A stretch of 64,000 bases of DNA from Luteibacter sp. UNC138MFCol5.1 (GCF_900110505.1 NZ_FODZ01000001.1:124001-188000), one strand, 5' to 3'. Positions 16,406 through 25,267 are shown, counted from the stretch's first letter. A program made the numbers and translations. Notes: generated by a model from the letters alone, not told the origin.

Positions 16406-19400
16406 ATGAAAATCGCCCAATTCTTCGTCGAACGCCCGATTCTCGCGGGCGTGCTGTCGGTGCTGTTCCTGATCGCGGGCGGTATCGCCGTGTTCAAGCT
16501 GCCGATCAGCGAATACCCGGAGGTCGTCCCGCCGACCGTCGTGGTGAAGGCCAGCTACCCGGGTGCGAACCCGAAGGTGATCGCGGAAACCGTCGCCACG
16601 CCGCTCGAAGAGCAGATCAACGGCGTGGAAGGCATGCTGTACACCTCGTCGCAGTCGACCAGCGACGGCACGATGACGCTCACCGTCACGTTCGCGCTCG
16701 GCACCGACCTCGACAACGCGCAGGTGCAGACGCAGAACCGCGTGTCGCAGGCGCTGCCGCGCCTGCCCGAGGAAGTTCAGCGCCTCGGCGTCACGACGAC
16801 CAAGAGCTCGCCCGACCTGACCATGGTCGTGCATCTCACGTCGCCGGACAGCCGCTACGACATGCTCTACCTGTCGAACTACGCCCGCACGCGCATCAAG
16901 GACCAGCTCGCCCGTCTCGACGGCGTGGGCGACGTCCAGCTGTTCGGCGCCGGCGAGTACAGCATGCGCATCTGGATGAACCCGGAAAAGCTCGCCATCC
17001 GCAACCTCACCACCGGTGACGTGGTGAAGGCGATCCGCGAGCAGAACATCGAGGTCGCCGCGGGCTCGCTGAACGCGCCTCCCGGTCCGAGCAGCAACGC
17101 GTTCCAGGTCAACATCAACACGCGCGGCCGCCTGGTGACCGAGGACGACTTCCTCAACATCATCGTGCGCAGCGACGCCTCCGGTTCGGTCACGCACCTG
17201 CGCGACGTGGCCCGGGTGGAGCTCGGCTCCAACAACTACGCGCTGCGCAGTCTGCTCAACAACAAGGAAGCGGTAGCCATTCCCATCTTCCAGCGCCCCG
17301 GTTCGAACGCGATCGCGATCTCGGACGAAGTGCGCAAGGAGATGGCGGAGCTGAAGAAGGACTTCCCGCAGGGCGTCGACTACTCCATCGTCTACGATCC
17401 GACCGTGTTCGTGCGCGGCTCGATCGAAGCCGTGGTGCACACGCTGTTCGAAGCGATCGTGCTGGTCGTGCTCGTGGTGATCCTGTTCCTGCAGACCTGG
17501 CGCGCCTCGATCATCCCGCTCGTCGCGGTGCCCGTCTCGCTGATCGGCACGTTCGCGGTGATGTACCTCGCGGGCTTCTCGCTCAACGCGCTGTCGCTGT
17601 TCGGCCTGGTGCTGGCGATCGGCATCGTCGTCGACGACGCGATCGTGGTCGTCGAAAACGTGGAACGACACATCGAGCACGGGCTCGATCCCAAGATGGC
17701 CACGCGCCAGGCGATGACCGAGGTGACCGGCCCGATCGTGGCCACCGCCCTCGTGCTGTGCGCGGTGTTCGTCCCGGCCGCCTTCATCAGCGGCCTGACC
17801 GGCCAGTTCTATCGCCAGTTCGCGCTGACCATCGCCATCTCGACGGTGATCTCCGCGTTCAACTCGCTGACGCTCAGCCCGGCGCTCGCGGCGATCCTGC
17901 TCAAGGGTCGCGACGAGCCGAAGGACAAGCTCACCGTGTGGATGGACCGCGGCCTCGGCTGGCTTTTCCGGCCCTTCAACCGCACGTTCGAACGCGCGGC
18001 GGACGGCTACGTCGGTGGCGTGAAGAAGATCCTCCGCTTCTCGGCGGTGGTGCTGATGCTCTACGCGGGTCTCGTCGCGCTGGGCGTGTTCGGTTTCATG
18101 AAGACGCCGACCGGCTTCGTGCCCCCGCAGGACAAGCAGTACCTCGTGGCCTTCGCGCAGCTGCCGGACGCCGCGTCGCTCGACCGTACCGAGGCGGTGA
18201 TCCGCAAGATGGGCGAGATCGCGATGAAGGACCCCGGCGCCGAAAGCGCCGTGCAGTTCCCCGGCCTGTCGATCAACGGCTTCACGAACAGCACGAACTC
18301 GGGCATCGCGTTCGTCACGCTCAAGCCGTTCGAGGAACGCCGTTCGGCCGACCTCTCGGCCGACGCCATCGCGGCACGCCTCAATGCGCAGTTCGCCGGT
18401 ATCCAGGATGCGTACATCGCGATCTTCCCGCCGCCGCCGGTCAACGGCCTCGGCACGATCGGCGGTTTCCGCATGCAGATCGAGGACCGCGGCGACCTCG
18501 GCTTCGAAGAACTGTTCAAGCAGACGCAGGGCATCATCGCGGCGAGCCAGAAGACGCCGGAACTCGCGCACCTGTTCACCAGCTACCAGGTGAACGTGCC
18601 GCAGTTCGACGCCGACGTGGATCGCGAGAAGGCGAAGTCCGAAGGTATCGACCTGGGCGACGTGTTCCAGACGATGCAGGCCTATCTCGGCTCGCTCTAC
18701 GTGAACGACTTCAACCGCTTCGGCCGCACCTACCAGGTGAACGTGTCCGCGGAGCCGTCGTTCCGCCACGAGCCGTCGGACATCGTCGGCCTGAAGACGC
18801 GCAACGCCGCGGGTGACCTCGTGCCACTCGGTTCGTTCCTCACCGTGCGCCAGACCAACGGTCCGGATCGCGTGCAGCACTACAACAGCTTCCCGACCGC
18901 GGAAATCAACGGCGGCGCGGCACCGGGCTACAGCACCGGCCAGGCGCAGGCGGCGATGGAGAAGCTGGTCAAGGAAAACCTGCCCAACGGCATGACGTAC
19001 GAGTGGACCGAGCTGACCTACCAGCAGATCCTCGCCGGCAACACCGCGGTGCTCGTCTTCCCGCTCTCGGTGCTGCTCGTGTTCCTCGTGCTCGCGTCGC
19101 TTTACGAGAGCCTGAGCCTGCCGCTGGCGGTGATCCTGATCGTGCCGATGGTGCTGCTGTCCGCGATCGCCGGCGTGATCGTCACGGGTGGCGACAACAA
19201 CATCTTCACCCAGATCGGCCTGATCGTGCTCGTGGGCCTCGCCTGCAAGAACGCGATCCTGATCGTGGAGTTCGCGCGTGAGGCGGAAATCGAGGGCATG
19301 AACCGCGTCGATGCCGTGCTGGAAGCCGCTCGGCTGCGACTGCGCCCGATCCTGATGACGTCCTTCGCGTTCATCATGGGCGTCGTGCCGCTGGTGACCT

Positions 19401-19597
19401 CGCACGGTGCGGGTGCGGAGATGCGTCACGCGATGGGTGTGGCGGTGTTCGCCGGCATGCTCGGCGTGACGTTCTTCGGCCTCATCTTCACCCCGCTCTT
19501 CTACGTGCTGATCCGCGCGTGGAACGAGCGTTCGCAGGCACGCCGCGCGGCGCGCCGCGAGCGCCGTCTCCTCGAACACGCGGCCCGGGAGTCCTGA
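16406..19597 (+). CDS. RND multidrug efflux pump, hydrophobe/amphiphile family (AcrB/MexB-like)
   Basis: 1063 aa from the ATG at 16406. The N-terminus MKIAQFFVERPILAGVLSV is canonical for the HAE-1 family, and the length is right. The proton-relay aspartate pair appears in GIVVDDAIVVVENVERHIEHG (transmembrane helix 4), with GLVVKN-type counterpart LVGLACKNAILIVEFA in helix 10. Two large periplasmic loops and twelve transmembrane helices are expected. It exports drugs, solvents or metabolites by proton antiport. The adaptor is encoded upstream and the channel 3 nt downstream. Confidence 0.96.
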   Translation: MKIAQFFVERPILAGVLSVLFLIAGGIAVFKLPISEYPEVVPPTVVVKASYPGANPKVIAETVATPLEEQINGVEGMLYTSSQSTSDGTMTLTVTFALGTDLDNAQVQTQNRVSQALPRLPEEVQRLGVTTTKSSPDLTMVVHLTSPDSRYDMLYLSNYARTRIKDQLARLDGVGDVQLFGAGEYSMRIWMNPEKLAIRNLTTGDVVKAIREQNIEVAAGSLNAPPGPSSNAFQVNINTRGRLVTEDDFLNIIVRSDASGSVTHLRDVARVELGSNNYALRSLLNNKEAVAIPIFQRPGSNAIAISDEVRKEMAELKKDFPQGVDYSIVYDPTVFVRGSIEAVVHTLFEAIVLVVLVVILFLQTWRASIIPLVAVPVSLIGTFAVMYLAGFSLNALSLFGLVLAIGIVVDDAIVVVENVERHIEHGLDPKMATRQAMTEVTGPIVATALVLCAVFVPAAFISGLTGQFYRQFALTIAISTVISAFNSLTLSPALAAILLKGRDEPKDKLTVWMDRGLGWLFRPFNRTFERAADGYVGGVKKILRFSAVVLMLYAGLVALGVFGFMKTPTGFVPPQDKQYLVAFAQLPDAASLDRTEAVIRKMGEIAMKDPGAESAVQFPGLSINGFTNSTNSGIAFVTLKPFEERRSADLSADAIAARLNAQFAGIQDAYIAIFPPPPVNGLGTIGGFRMQIEDRGDLGFEELFKQTQGIIAASQKTPELAHLFTSYQVNVPQFDADVDREKAKSEGIDLGDVFQTMQAYLGSLYVNDFNRFGRTYQVNVSAEPSFRHEPSDIVGLKTRNAAGDLVPLGSFLTVRQTNGPDRVQHYNSFPTAEINGGAAPGYSTGQAQAAMEKLVKENLPNGMTYEWTELTYQQILAGNTAVLVFPLSVLLVFLVLASLYESLSLPLAVILIVPMVLLSAIAGVIVTGGDNNIFTQIGLIVLVGLACKNAILIVEFAREAEIEGMNRVDAVLEAARLRLRPILMTSFAFIMGVVPLVTSHGAGAEMRHAMGVAVFAGMLGVTFFGLIFTPLFYVLIRAWNERSQARRAARRERRLLEHAARES

Positions 19598-19600
19598 TCC

Positions 19601-21034
19601 ATGAAAACGATGTTCCGCAGTACCGCCCTGTTCGCCGCCCTCGTGCTCGCCAGTTGCGCGAGCGTGGGGCCGGACTACCACGCGCCGGAGCAGAAGCCGG
19701 TGACCCTGCAGGGTGTGGATCCCGCCGCGCAGTCGACGGGCGACTTCCAGGCGCAGTGGTGGAAGCAGTTCGGCGACCCGACGCTCGACACGCTCATCGT
19801 GCGCGCGGCGAAGAACGCGCCGGACCTGAAGATCGCCCTCGCCCGCCTCGACCAGGCGCGCGCGGCGCTCGGCACGGCGAAGTCGCAGCAGATCCCGGAT
19901 ATCGAGACCGGCGTCTCGTACCAGCGCAGCCGACAGCAGCAGCCGGGCTTCAGCGACCAGCGCCAGACAATCACGGCCTACCAGGCCGGGTTCGACGCGT
20001 CGTGGGAGCTCGACCTCTTCGGTGGCATCCGCCGCTCGGTCGAAGCCGCGCGCGCCGATGCCGGCGCGGGCGAGGCATCGCTGCAGGATGCGCAGGTCAC
20101 GCTGTTCGCCGAAGTGGCGCGCAACTACTTCGACCTGCGCGGCACGCAGCTGCGCATCGACGTCGCGAAGCGCGACATCGAGAACCAGCGCGATTCGCTC
20201 AAGGTGATCACCGCCCGCGTCGAACTCGGCACGGGCGCGGAGCAGGATCTCGCCAGCGCGAAGGCACGCCTCGCCGCCGTGGAAGCCCAGCTCCCCGTGC
20301 TCGAGACGCAGGCCAGCGCCGATCAGTTCCGCATCGCGGTGCTGCTCGGCGAGCGTCCGGGCGAACTCGACGTCGACCTTTCGGCGGCGACGTTCAAGCC
20401 GATCGACACCACGCTCGCCATCGGCGGCGCGGACGAGGTGCTGCAGCGCCGTCCGGACATCCGCATCGCCGAACGCGAACTCGCCGCCGCGAACGCGCGC
20501 ATCGGCGTGGCGAAGGCCGATTACTTCCCGCACATCTCGCTGGGCGGTTTCATCGGTTTCCTCGCCGGCCGCAGCAACGACTTCGGTGGCGCGGACTCTC
20601 GCGCGTGGTCGATCGCCCCGAGCATTTCGTGGTCCGGCCTCAACGTGCAGCGCGTTCGCTCCGGCGTGGAGGGCGCACAGGCCCGCGCGGATGAAGCACG
20701 CGCCGCGTACGACCGCACGGTGCTCACCGCGCTCGAGGACGTCGACAACTCGCTGGTGGGCTTCAATCGCCAGCGCGAACGCGTCGAGAAGCTGATCGTG
20801 CAGGCGAAGGAAAGCCGTCGTGCCGCGGAGCTGGCGAAGCTGCGCTACGACGCGGGCCGCACCGATTACCTCGAGTTGCTCGACGCCGAGCGCACGCAGC
20901 TCTCGGCCGAAGACCAGCTGGCGGAAGCCGAGGCCGGCATCAACATCCGTGCCGTGCAGCTGTACAAGGCGCTCGGCGGCGGCTGGCAGGCCTGCGGCGA
21001 CAACGCCTGTAACGAGGTCGCGAAGGTGCCATGA
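19601..21034 (+). CDS. RND-system outer-membrane channel lipoprotein, NodT/OprM family
   Basis: 477 aa. Lipoprotein signal with LASC lipobox (Cys 19); then GPDYHAPEQKP, WWKQFGDPTLDTLIVRAAKNAPDL and two coiled outer-membrane-factor repeats ending in RYDAGRTDYLELLDAERTQL. It forms the trimeric duct for the pump above. Its start is 3 nt past the RND gene stop. It overlaps the SDR gene by 4 nt. Paralogous in function to the channel at 8757-10274 but only moderately similar. Confidence 0.94.
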   Translation: MKTMFRSTALFAALVLASCASVGPDYHAPEQKPVTLQGVDPAAQSTGDFQAQWWKQFGDPTLDTLIVRAAKNAPDLKIALARLDQARAALGTAKSQQIPDIETGVSYQRSRQQQPGFSDQRQTITAYQAGFDASWELDLFGGIRRSVEAARADAGAGEASLQDAQVTLFAEVARNYFDLRGTQLRIDVAKRDIENQRDSLKVITARVELGTGAEQDLASAKARLAAVEAQLPVLETQASADQFRIAVLLGERPGELDVDLSAATFKPIDTTLAIGGADEVLQRRPDIRIAERELAAANARIGVAKADYFPHISLGGFIGFLAGRSNDFGGADSRAWSIAPSISWSGLNVQRVRSGVEGAQARADEARAAYDRTVLTALEDVDNSLVGFNRQRERVEKLIVQAKESRRAAELAKLRYDAGRTDYLELLDAERTQLSAEDQLAEAEAGINIRAVQLYKALGGGWQACGDNACNEVAKVP

Positions 21035-21804
21035 GTTCCGCGAAGGTCCACCGCCTGCCCGTGCAGGCGAAGCGCCAGACCACCCTCGCGGTGGAACCGC
21101 CGCTCGGCCAGCGCGTCGCGCTGGTCAGCGGCGCCAGCCGCGGCATCGGCCTCGAGGTGTCGCGGCAACTCGCGGCACTCGGCGTCACGGTGTTCATGGG
21201 CATGCGCGAGCCGACGAAGGGCGAAGCGCTTGCCCGTGCCATCCGCGACACGGGTGGCGACGCGCACGCGATCCGGCTGGACGTCACCAAACAGCGGCAG
21301 ATCGATGACGCGATCGCGCACATCGAAGGACGCTTCGGCCGGCTCGACATCCTCGTCAACAACGCGGGTGGCTTCTACGATCCCACCGGCAGGCCCTCGA
21401 AGGCCGACGTCGACGCGATCCGCGGCGCCATGGACGTGAACCTGATTGGCGCGTGGAGCCTCTCGTCCGCGGCGTTGCCGTTGATGAAGCGTCACAACTA
21501 CGGACGCATCGTCAACGTGTCGAGCGAATGCGCGGCGCGCGCGATGTGCGGCGAGAACAGTCCCGCGTACCGCGTGTCCAAGGCGGCGCTCAACGCGTAT
21601 ACGCAGGTGCTCGCGCGCGAACTCATGGGCAGCGGCATCGTGGTCAACGCGGTCTGCCCCGGATGGACCGCGACCCGCCTCGGCGGCGGCGGTGGCCGCC
21701 CGGTCACCGAAAGCGCCGAAGGCGTCGTCTGGGCGGCACTGCTGCCCGACCGCGAATCGACCACGGGCGAGTTCTTCCGCGACCGCGTCAGGTTGCCCTG
21801 GTAA
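21031..21804 (+). CDS. Short-chain dehydrogenase/reductase, last gene of the RND operon
   Basis: 257 aa with about 22 extra N-terminal residues before the Rossmann fold. NAD(P)-binding GASRGIGLE (about 34-42), NNAG (about 109), catalytic Ser in VNVSSECAAR and YRVSK (Tyr-x3-Lys) are all in place, so the enzyme should be active. Substrate unknown; sequence resembles the carbonyl reductase-type classical SDRs. It overlaps the channel gene by 4 nt, so it is cotranslated with an efflux pump. This suggests it may modify or detoxify a compound the pump handles, though that link is inference. Confidence 0.9.
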   Translation: MSSAKVHRLPVQAKRQTTLAVEPPLGQRVALVSGASRGIGLEVSRQLAALGVTVFMGMREPTKGEALARAIRDTGGDAHAIRLDVTKQRQIDDAIAHIEGRFGRLDILVNNAGGFYDPTGRPSKADVDAIRGAMDVNLIGAWSLSSAALPLMKRHNYGRIVNVSSECAARAMCGENSPAYRVSKAALNAYTQVLARELMGSGIVVNAVCPGWTATRLGGGGGRPVTESAEGVVWAALLPDRESTTGEFFRDRVRLPW

Positions 21805-21817
21805 CAAAGCCGCCGCA

Positions 21818-21922
21818 GTAGGAGCGGACCTGGCCGCGATAGCTTCTCGCGGCGGTCTGCAACCTCGCGCGCAAGACATGAAGACAGCCGCGAAAGGCTG
21901 TCGCGGCCGGGTCCGCTCCCAC
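21818..21922. repeat. REPIN: paired REP palindromes with GTAGGAGC/GCTCCCAC ends
   Basis: The element opens with GTAGGAGCGGACCTGGCCGC and closes with its inverted, slightly diverged copy ending GGGTCCGCTCCCAC; inner sequence repeats GCGATAGC / GCTGTCGC. This head-to-head organisation is that of a REP doublet (REPIN) mobilised by REP-associated tyrosine transposases. It lies just past the end of the RND operon. No transposase gene is present in the window. Confidence 0.75.
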
Positions 21923-21986
21923 AGGCATGAAGACCGCGGCAGCCATATACGGGTTCGGGCCAGCAGCGGCTGCTTTAGGCGCTGTG

Positions 21987-22502
21987 TCAGGTCGGAACGA
22001 GCCTGTGAACGAGGAGTTCAGTCTGATCGGTCAGCAGAAGAGCTGTCCCGATCGCGTAACGCGTCGCCCCTAAATCGATGCGAAGGCTGTTGCCGGGCTG
22101 CCAACCCACATTTGCCGCATCGAACATAAGATGCTCCCCAGCGTCCGTTTCGAAAGTACCAGCCGGCTCGAAGGTCAGGTTTGCCGATAGGTTCTCGAAG
22201 TCGCTCATGAGAGTCACTTCTGACGTGGCGGCTCTCCAACGAAGGAGGAAGATGGTCGTCCCGTCGATACGTGCGGTCGTGCGGTCGGGCTCTTCGCCCA
22301 TGACCAGTATCTGCGGCGCGGCCAAACCCAATACGCCTATCTCGGTTTCGATATCGCAGGCTCGCGCGTAGTCCGTCTTCCCACTGCTGGGTATGTCACG
22401 ATCTTGTTGGGGGCCAAAGGCGCCCCACCATGTCCGCAATTCCGATCGATGCATCACGATCAACGGCCCCCCAGAGGATTCGACCCAAGATAGTGACGTC
22501 AT
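21987..22502 (-). CDS. Imm21-like immunity protein, orphan
   Basis: 171 aa, cytoplasmic, no signal or membrane segment. The opening WVESSGGPLIVM, the DYARACDIETEIGVLGL block, 'GEEPDRTTA' and a later LLRW segment recall the Immunity protein 21 family, which neutralises toxins of polymorphic or contact-dependent toxin systems. The match is from memory of the family pattern. Codon choice and base composition are visibly less GC-rich than neighbours, indicating recent transfer. No toxin, VgrG, Rhs, CdiA or secretion gene is nearby on either side; the gene sits between a REPIN and a membrane-protein cluster. GAGGATC about 12 nt upstream is a weak ribosome site. Confidence 0.65.
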   Translation of the reverse strand: MTSLSWVESSGGPLIVMHRSELRTWWGAFGPQQDRDIPSSGKTDYARACDIETEIGVLGLAAPQILVMGEEPDRTTARIDGTTIFLLRWRAATSEVTLMSDFENLSANLTFEPAGTFETDAGEHLMFDAANVGWQPGNSLRIDLGATRYAIGTALLLTDQTELLVHRLVPT

Positions 22503-22555
22503 GGTGGTACCGGATCCTCAGGCAGGGGCGGGCGAACGTGGATGTGAAACCTACG

Positions 22556-22596
22556 AAGGGGCCGACGCCCGTCGACGTCGTGGGGTCGGGGCCCTT
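22556..22596 (-). terminator. Imperfect GC-rich hairpin downstream of the PerM-like gene
   Basis: AAGGGGCCGACGCCC at the left pairs imperfectly with a right arm ending GGGGCCCTT around a short GTCGACGT loop. It lies between the end of the leftward membrane-gene operon (22607) and the start of the Imm21-like gene. There is no strong U-tract, so it may be a weak or Rho-assisted terminator. Confidence 0.4.
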
Positions 22597-22606
22597 GGTT
22601 TCGGGA

Positions 22607-23770
22607 TCAGCGGGAAATGATGTGCGCGAACCACTGCCAGCCGCGGAGCTTCGCGGTGATCAGCTTCACGCAGGTCAGCATCGGCACGGCGAGCAGGGCG
22701 CCGGGGATGCCCCATAGCCAGCCCCAGATCAAGAGCCACAGGAGGATCGCGACGGGACTCAGGCGCGAGCGCCGTCCCTGCAGCATAGGGGTGATGAGGT
22801 TGCCTTCGATCGCCGTGATACCGGCGAACGTCGCCGCCGGCAGCAACGCAGGGCCAAGTTCCTGGAAGTGCAGCGCGCCGACCACGGCAAGCACCGTGGT
22901 GGTGGTGATCGCGCCGACGTAGGGGATGAAGTTCGCCACCGTCGCAACGGTGCCCCAGAGCAGGGGATCCGGTACGTCGTAGAGATACAGCATGCCGGCG
23001 GTGACCAGGCCCAGTGTCACGTTGATCGCCGCGGTGAGCAGCAGGTAGCTCGACACCTCCGTCTGGATGTTGCGGACGATGCTGACGGTGTGTCGCTTGT
23101 ACGAGAACGTCGGCGATATCTCGACCGCGCGCCGGAGGATCTCGTCGCCGTAGACCAGGAAGAAGAAGACCAGCAGCGCCACGGTCAGCACGCTGGCGAG
23201 CACCTTCGGCGCGCCGGCGACGATGTCCCATGCCGTGAACGCGAAGCCGTTCGCCGTCTGCGGCGCGTTGCGCGCGACGGTGCCACCGACGAGGTTCTGT
23301 GTCGCGCGGCTGGCGGCCTCGATCTGTTGCGTCATCGGCTTGATCTTCGGCGCGAACGCGCGCATCGCGGTCGGAGCCTGATGGAACCAGTTGAGCGCGG
23401 GCTCGGAGAGCGTGGCGACACCCGAGACGAGGCCGGTTCCCAGCATCAGCATCACGACCACCGCGGCGAGCCAGCGTGGCACGTGGACGCGCGCCGCGGA
23501 GGCCACGATGGGGTTGAGCGCGAGGCCGATGAAAGCGGCGAGCACGAGGGGAACGAGGATGCCCTTGCCGATGGCGACCGTGTAGAGCAGCGCCAGCAGG
23601 ATCATGCCCGTGAGCGAGATCCGGATGGCTTTCAGGTGGCGCGAGATGCGTCGCGTGCTTCGGCTGCTCCGCGCGACGCGGCGGGAACGCGTACCCAGTG
23701 TGGAAACGGCGACGCCAGGCGCCGCCGTCGAAGGCAGGGGTGTGGGTAGGGGACTAGGGAAATCGCTCAC
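22607..23770 (-). CDS. AI-2E family (PerM/YdiK-like) transporter
   Basis: 387 aa with a 45-residue Ser/Arg/Pro-rich cytoplasmic N-terminus followed by about eight transmembrane segments. The paired helices GILVPLVLAAFIGLALNPIV and the late block LWGTVATVANFIPYVGAITTTTVLAVVGAL are characteristic of the PF01594 family. Members include the quorum-signal exporter TqsA, sodium/proton antiporters and many uncharacterised permeases, so the substrate cannot be assigned. Last gene of a leftward four-gene unit; it overlaps the upstream 105-aa gene by 4 nt. Confidence 0.9.
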   Translation of the reverse strand: MSDFPSPLPTPLPSTAAPGVAVSTLGTRSRRVARSSRSTRRISRHLKAIRISLTGMILLALLYTVAIGKGILVPLVLAAFIGLALNPIVASAARVHVPRWLAAVVVMLMLGTGLVSGVATLSEPALNWFHQAPTAMRAFAPKIKPMTQQIEAASRATQNLVGGTVARNAPQTANGFAFTAWDIVAGAPKVLASVLTVALLVFFFLVYGDEILRRAVEISPTFSYKRHTVSIVRNIQTEVSSYLLLTAAINVTLGLVTAGMLYLYDVPDPLLWGTVATVANFIPYVGAITTTTVLAVVGALHFQELGPALLPAATFAGITAIEGNLITPMLQGRRSRLSPVAILLWLLIWGWLWGIPGALLAVPMLTCVKLITAKLRGWQWFAHIISR

Positions 23771-24084
23771 GGCACGGGCTCGGCCACATCGGTCGCCGCG
23801 CCGGCCAGGTCGCCGAGGAAGCTGCCCGCCGCGATCGATACGCCACGCGCGATGAGGTCGGCCGCGCCTCCCGCGACGATGCCGCTGACGCCGGGAACGG
23901 CAAGCGGATTGAGCTTGACGTTGCTCAGCAGGAAGCCGGCACCGGCGGCGACACCGACGACGGTCAACGGATGTTCGTAACCGCGGGCGATGAGCGCCGC
24001 GGCGGGACGCACCGTTTCCTCGCGCGCCGCGACGACGCGGGCCCGGGCTTCGGTGACGTTGGCGATACTCCGGAAGATACCCAC
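23767..24084 (-). CDS. Small membrane-associated protein of the YqjD/YqjE cluster
   Basis: 105 aa. An amphipathic N-terminal helix (EARARVVAAREETVRPAAALIARGYEHP) is followed by Gly/Ala-rich hydrophobic segments (about 40-55 and 66-95). The 'RGYEHPLTVVGVAAGAGFLLS' piece resembles the C-terminal anchor of DUF883 proteins, which suggests a relative of YqjD/ElaB with a longer tail. No recognised catalytic motif. It sits between a YqjE-like gene (1-nt gap) and the PerM-like gene (4-nt overlap), so it is certainly in that operon. Confidence 0.7.
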   Translation of the reverse strand: MGIFRSIANVTEARARVVAAREETVRPAAALIARGYEHPLTVVGVAAGAGFLLSNVKLNPLAVPGVSGIVAGGAADLIARGVSIAAGSFLGDLAGAATDVAEPVP

Positions 24085-24085
24085 G

Positions 24086-24565
24086 TTATTCCCCTGTCCG
24101 TTCGCTTTCCGCCTTGCCTTGCTTCGCCGCTTCCCTCGCCAGGATGGCGAACTCGGCGCGCGTGGCCGGGAGCGTAAGCCAGTGCATCGCCCGGCGGAAG
24201 ACGAGGATCGCCACGACCAGGAGGACCAGTTGCAGTCCGGCGAGTGCGGTCAACGCCCAGGCCCACGATCCAAACCACTGGGCGAGCCCCCAACCCGCGA
24301 GCGCCAGCAGCGTGAAGCCGAGTGCCACGGCGAACACGATGGCGGCCAGCCCCATGAAAAGCATCATGACGATGCCGCTCTTCGCCAGACCGAGCTCCGC
24401 CGACGCGAGCTTCAGCTGCGCGCCGAACAGATGCTTCAACCCGGCGCCCAGCGACTTGAGGTCGTCCAGCCACGACGGTGCCGCCGGCGGCGGCAACGCC
24501 TTTGGCGCGTCACCCGGCATGGGCCCACCGCCGCCGTGCTGCCCCGAGGGACCGTCGTCAAGCAT
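24086..24565 (-). CDS. YqjE-like 'phage holin' superfamily membrane protein
   Basis: 159 aa. A Gly/Pro-rich head is followed by LDDLKSLGAGLKHLFGAQLKLASAEL and two long hydrophobic helices (about 66-95 and 100-125), the arrangement of the YqjE / holin superfamily III group. In E. coli YqjE is encoded with the ribosome-associated inner-membrane protein YqjD; here too it follows a DUF883 (YqjD/ElaB-like) gene by 25 bp. Despite the family name there is no phage context. Likely a stationary-phase or stress envelope protein. Confidence 0.82.
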   Translation of the reverse strand: MLDDGPSGQHGGGGPMPGDAPKALPPPAAPSWLDDLKSLGAGLKHLFGAQLKLASAELGLAKSGIVMMLFMGLAAIVFAVALGFTLLALAGWGLAQWFGSWAWALTALAGLQLVLLVVAILVFRRAMHWLTLPATRAEFAILAREAAKQGKAESERTGE

Positions 24566-24590
24566 GCTCTAGCCCCTTGGGAAGGTTGGA

Positions 24591-24980
24591 TCAGTTGCGC
24601 AGGATACGGCCTGCGAGCCAGCCGGCGGCAAGCGCGAGCGCGATCGACTGAACCGGCTTCTCGCGAACGTACTCGCGCGCGGTGTCGAGCCAGTCGTTGG
24701 CGGTGTCCACCGCCTCGCCGTAGGCCTCCTTGCCGCGAAGCTTGGCTTCCTCGGCACGCTCGGCGGCGCGGGTCGCGCCATGAGCCGCCTTGTCCGTGGC
24801 GGTGTGCAACGTGCTCTCGACCTTGTCCGCGGCGCGGTCGACCGCGTCCTTGGTACGGTCGACGGCCTCGGACGTGGCCTGCTTCACTCGCTCGGCGCGT
24901 GCGTCGATGCGCTCGGCGGCCGAAACGGTGTTCGCGGCGGCTGTCGCGGCGTTGGCGACATGGTCGGCGGGCTTGTTCAT
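24591..24980 (-). CDS. DUF883 (ElaB/YqjD-like) tail-anchored membrane protein
   Basis: 129 aa from the ATG at 24980, which has GGAG 9 nt upstream; an earlier ATG at 25013 lacks support. The body is a long Ala/Lys/Glu/Arg amphipathic helix (about 20-100) with repeating 'AADKVESTLHTATDKAAHGA' pattern, ending in a single C-terminal membrane anchor PVQSIALALAAGWLAGRILRN. E. coli relatives YqjD and ElaB bind ribosomes at the membrane in stationary phase and protect against oxidative stress. First gene of the YqjDE-PerM operon. Confidence 0.88.
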   Translation of the reverse strand: MNKPADHVANAATAAANTVSAAERIDARAERVKQATSEAVDRTKDAVDRAADKVESTLHTATDKAAHGATRAAERAEEAKLRGKEAYGEAVDTANDWLDTAREYVREKPVQSIALALAAGWLAGRILRN

Positions 24981-25108
24981 AAGCTTTATCTCCGAGGTGC
25001 TGGGGTCGGACACGTTAGGCGATGGGAAGTGACGCCGGGGTCATGGCCCGGCGACGCCGGGAGGAACTCCCGGAGCCGTCCGGTGGTGCGTTTACGGCAA
25101 GATCGAAG

Positions 25109-25267
25109 CTATACGCTCCTGCCGCGGAAGAACGAGATGATCGCCAGGATCAGGAAGATCACGAACAGGATCTTCGCGATGCCGGCCGCCGTACCCGCGA
25201 TACCGCCGAAGCCGAAGACGGCGGCGATGATCGCGATGACGAGGAACACGAGGGCATAGTGCAGCAT
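25109..25267 (-). CDS. DUF1328 small hydrophobic membrane protein
   Basis: 52 aa, starting [20 protein letters not shown] and ending RGRSV. The two hydrophobic segments separated by a Gly-rich turn ([15 protein letters not shown]) are diagnostic of the small DUF1328/YtjA family. AAGGAGA is well placed upstream. Function unknown; members are commonly induced by envelope or osmotic stress, which fits the neighbouring DUF883/YqjE operon 128 bp further downstream on the same strand. Confidence 0.92.
   Translation of the reverse strand: MLHYALVFLVIAIIAAVFGFGGIAGTAAGIAKILFVIFLILAIISFFRGRSV

Noticed and set aside
16259-20533. A 1424-codon open frame on the minus strand opposite the RND operon
   Set aside because: It is the antisense shadow of the RND pump and channel genes; Arg/His/Glu-rich composition is typical of high-GC antisense frames, and the plus-strand genes are unambiguous.
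24086-24565. Prophage remnant suggested by the holin-superfamily name
   Set aside because: No other phage gene is nearby and the gene sits in a YqjD/YqjE-like cluster; the family name reflects fold, not phage origin.
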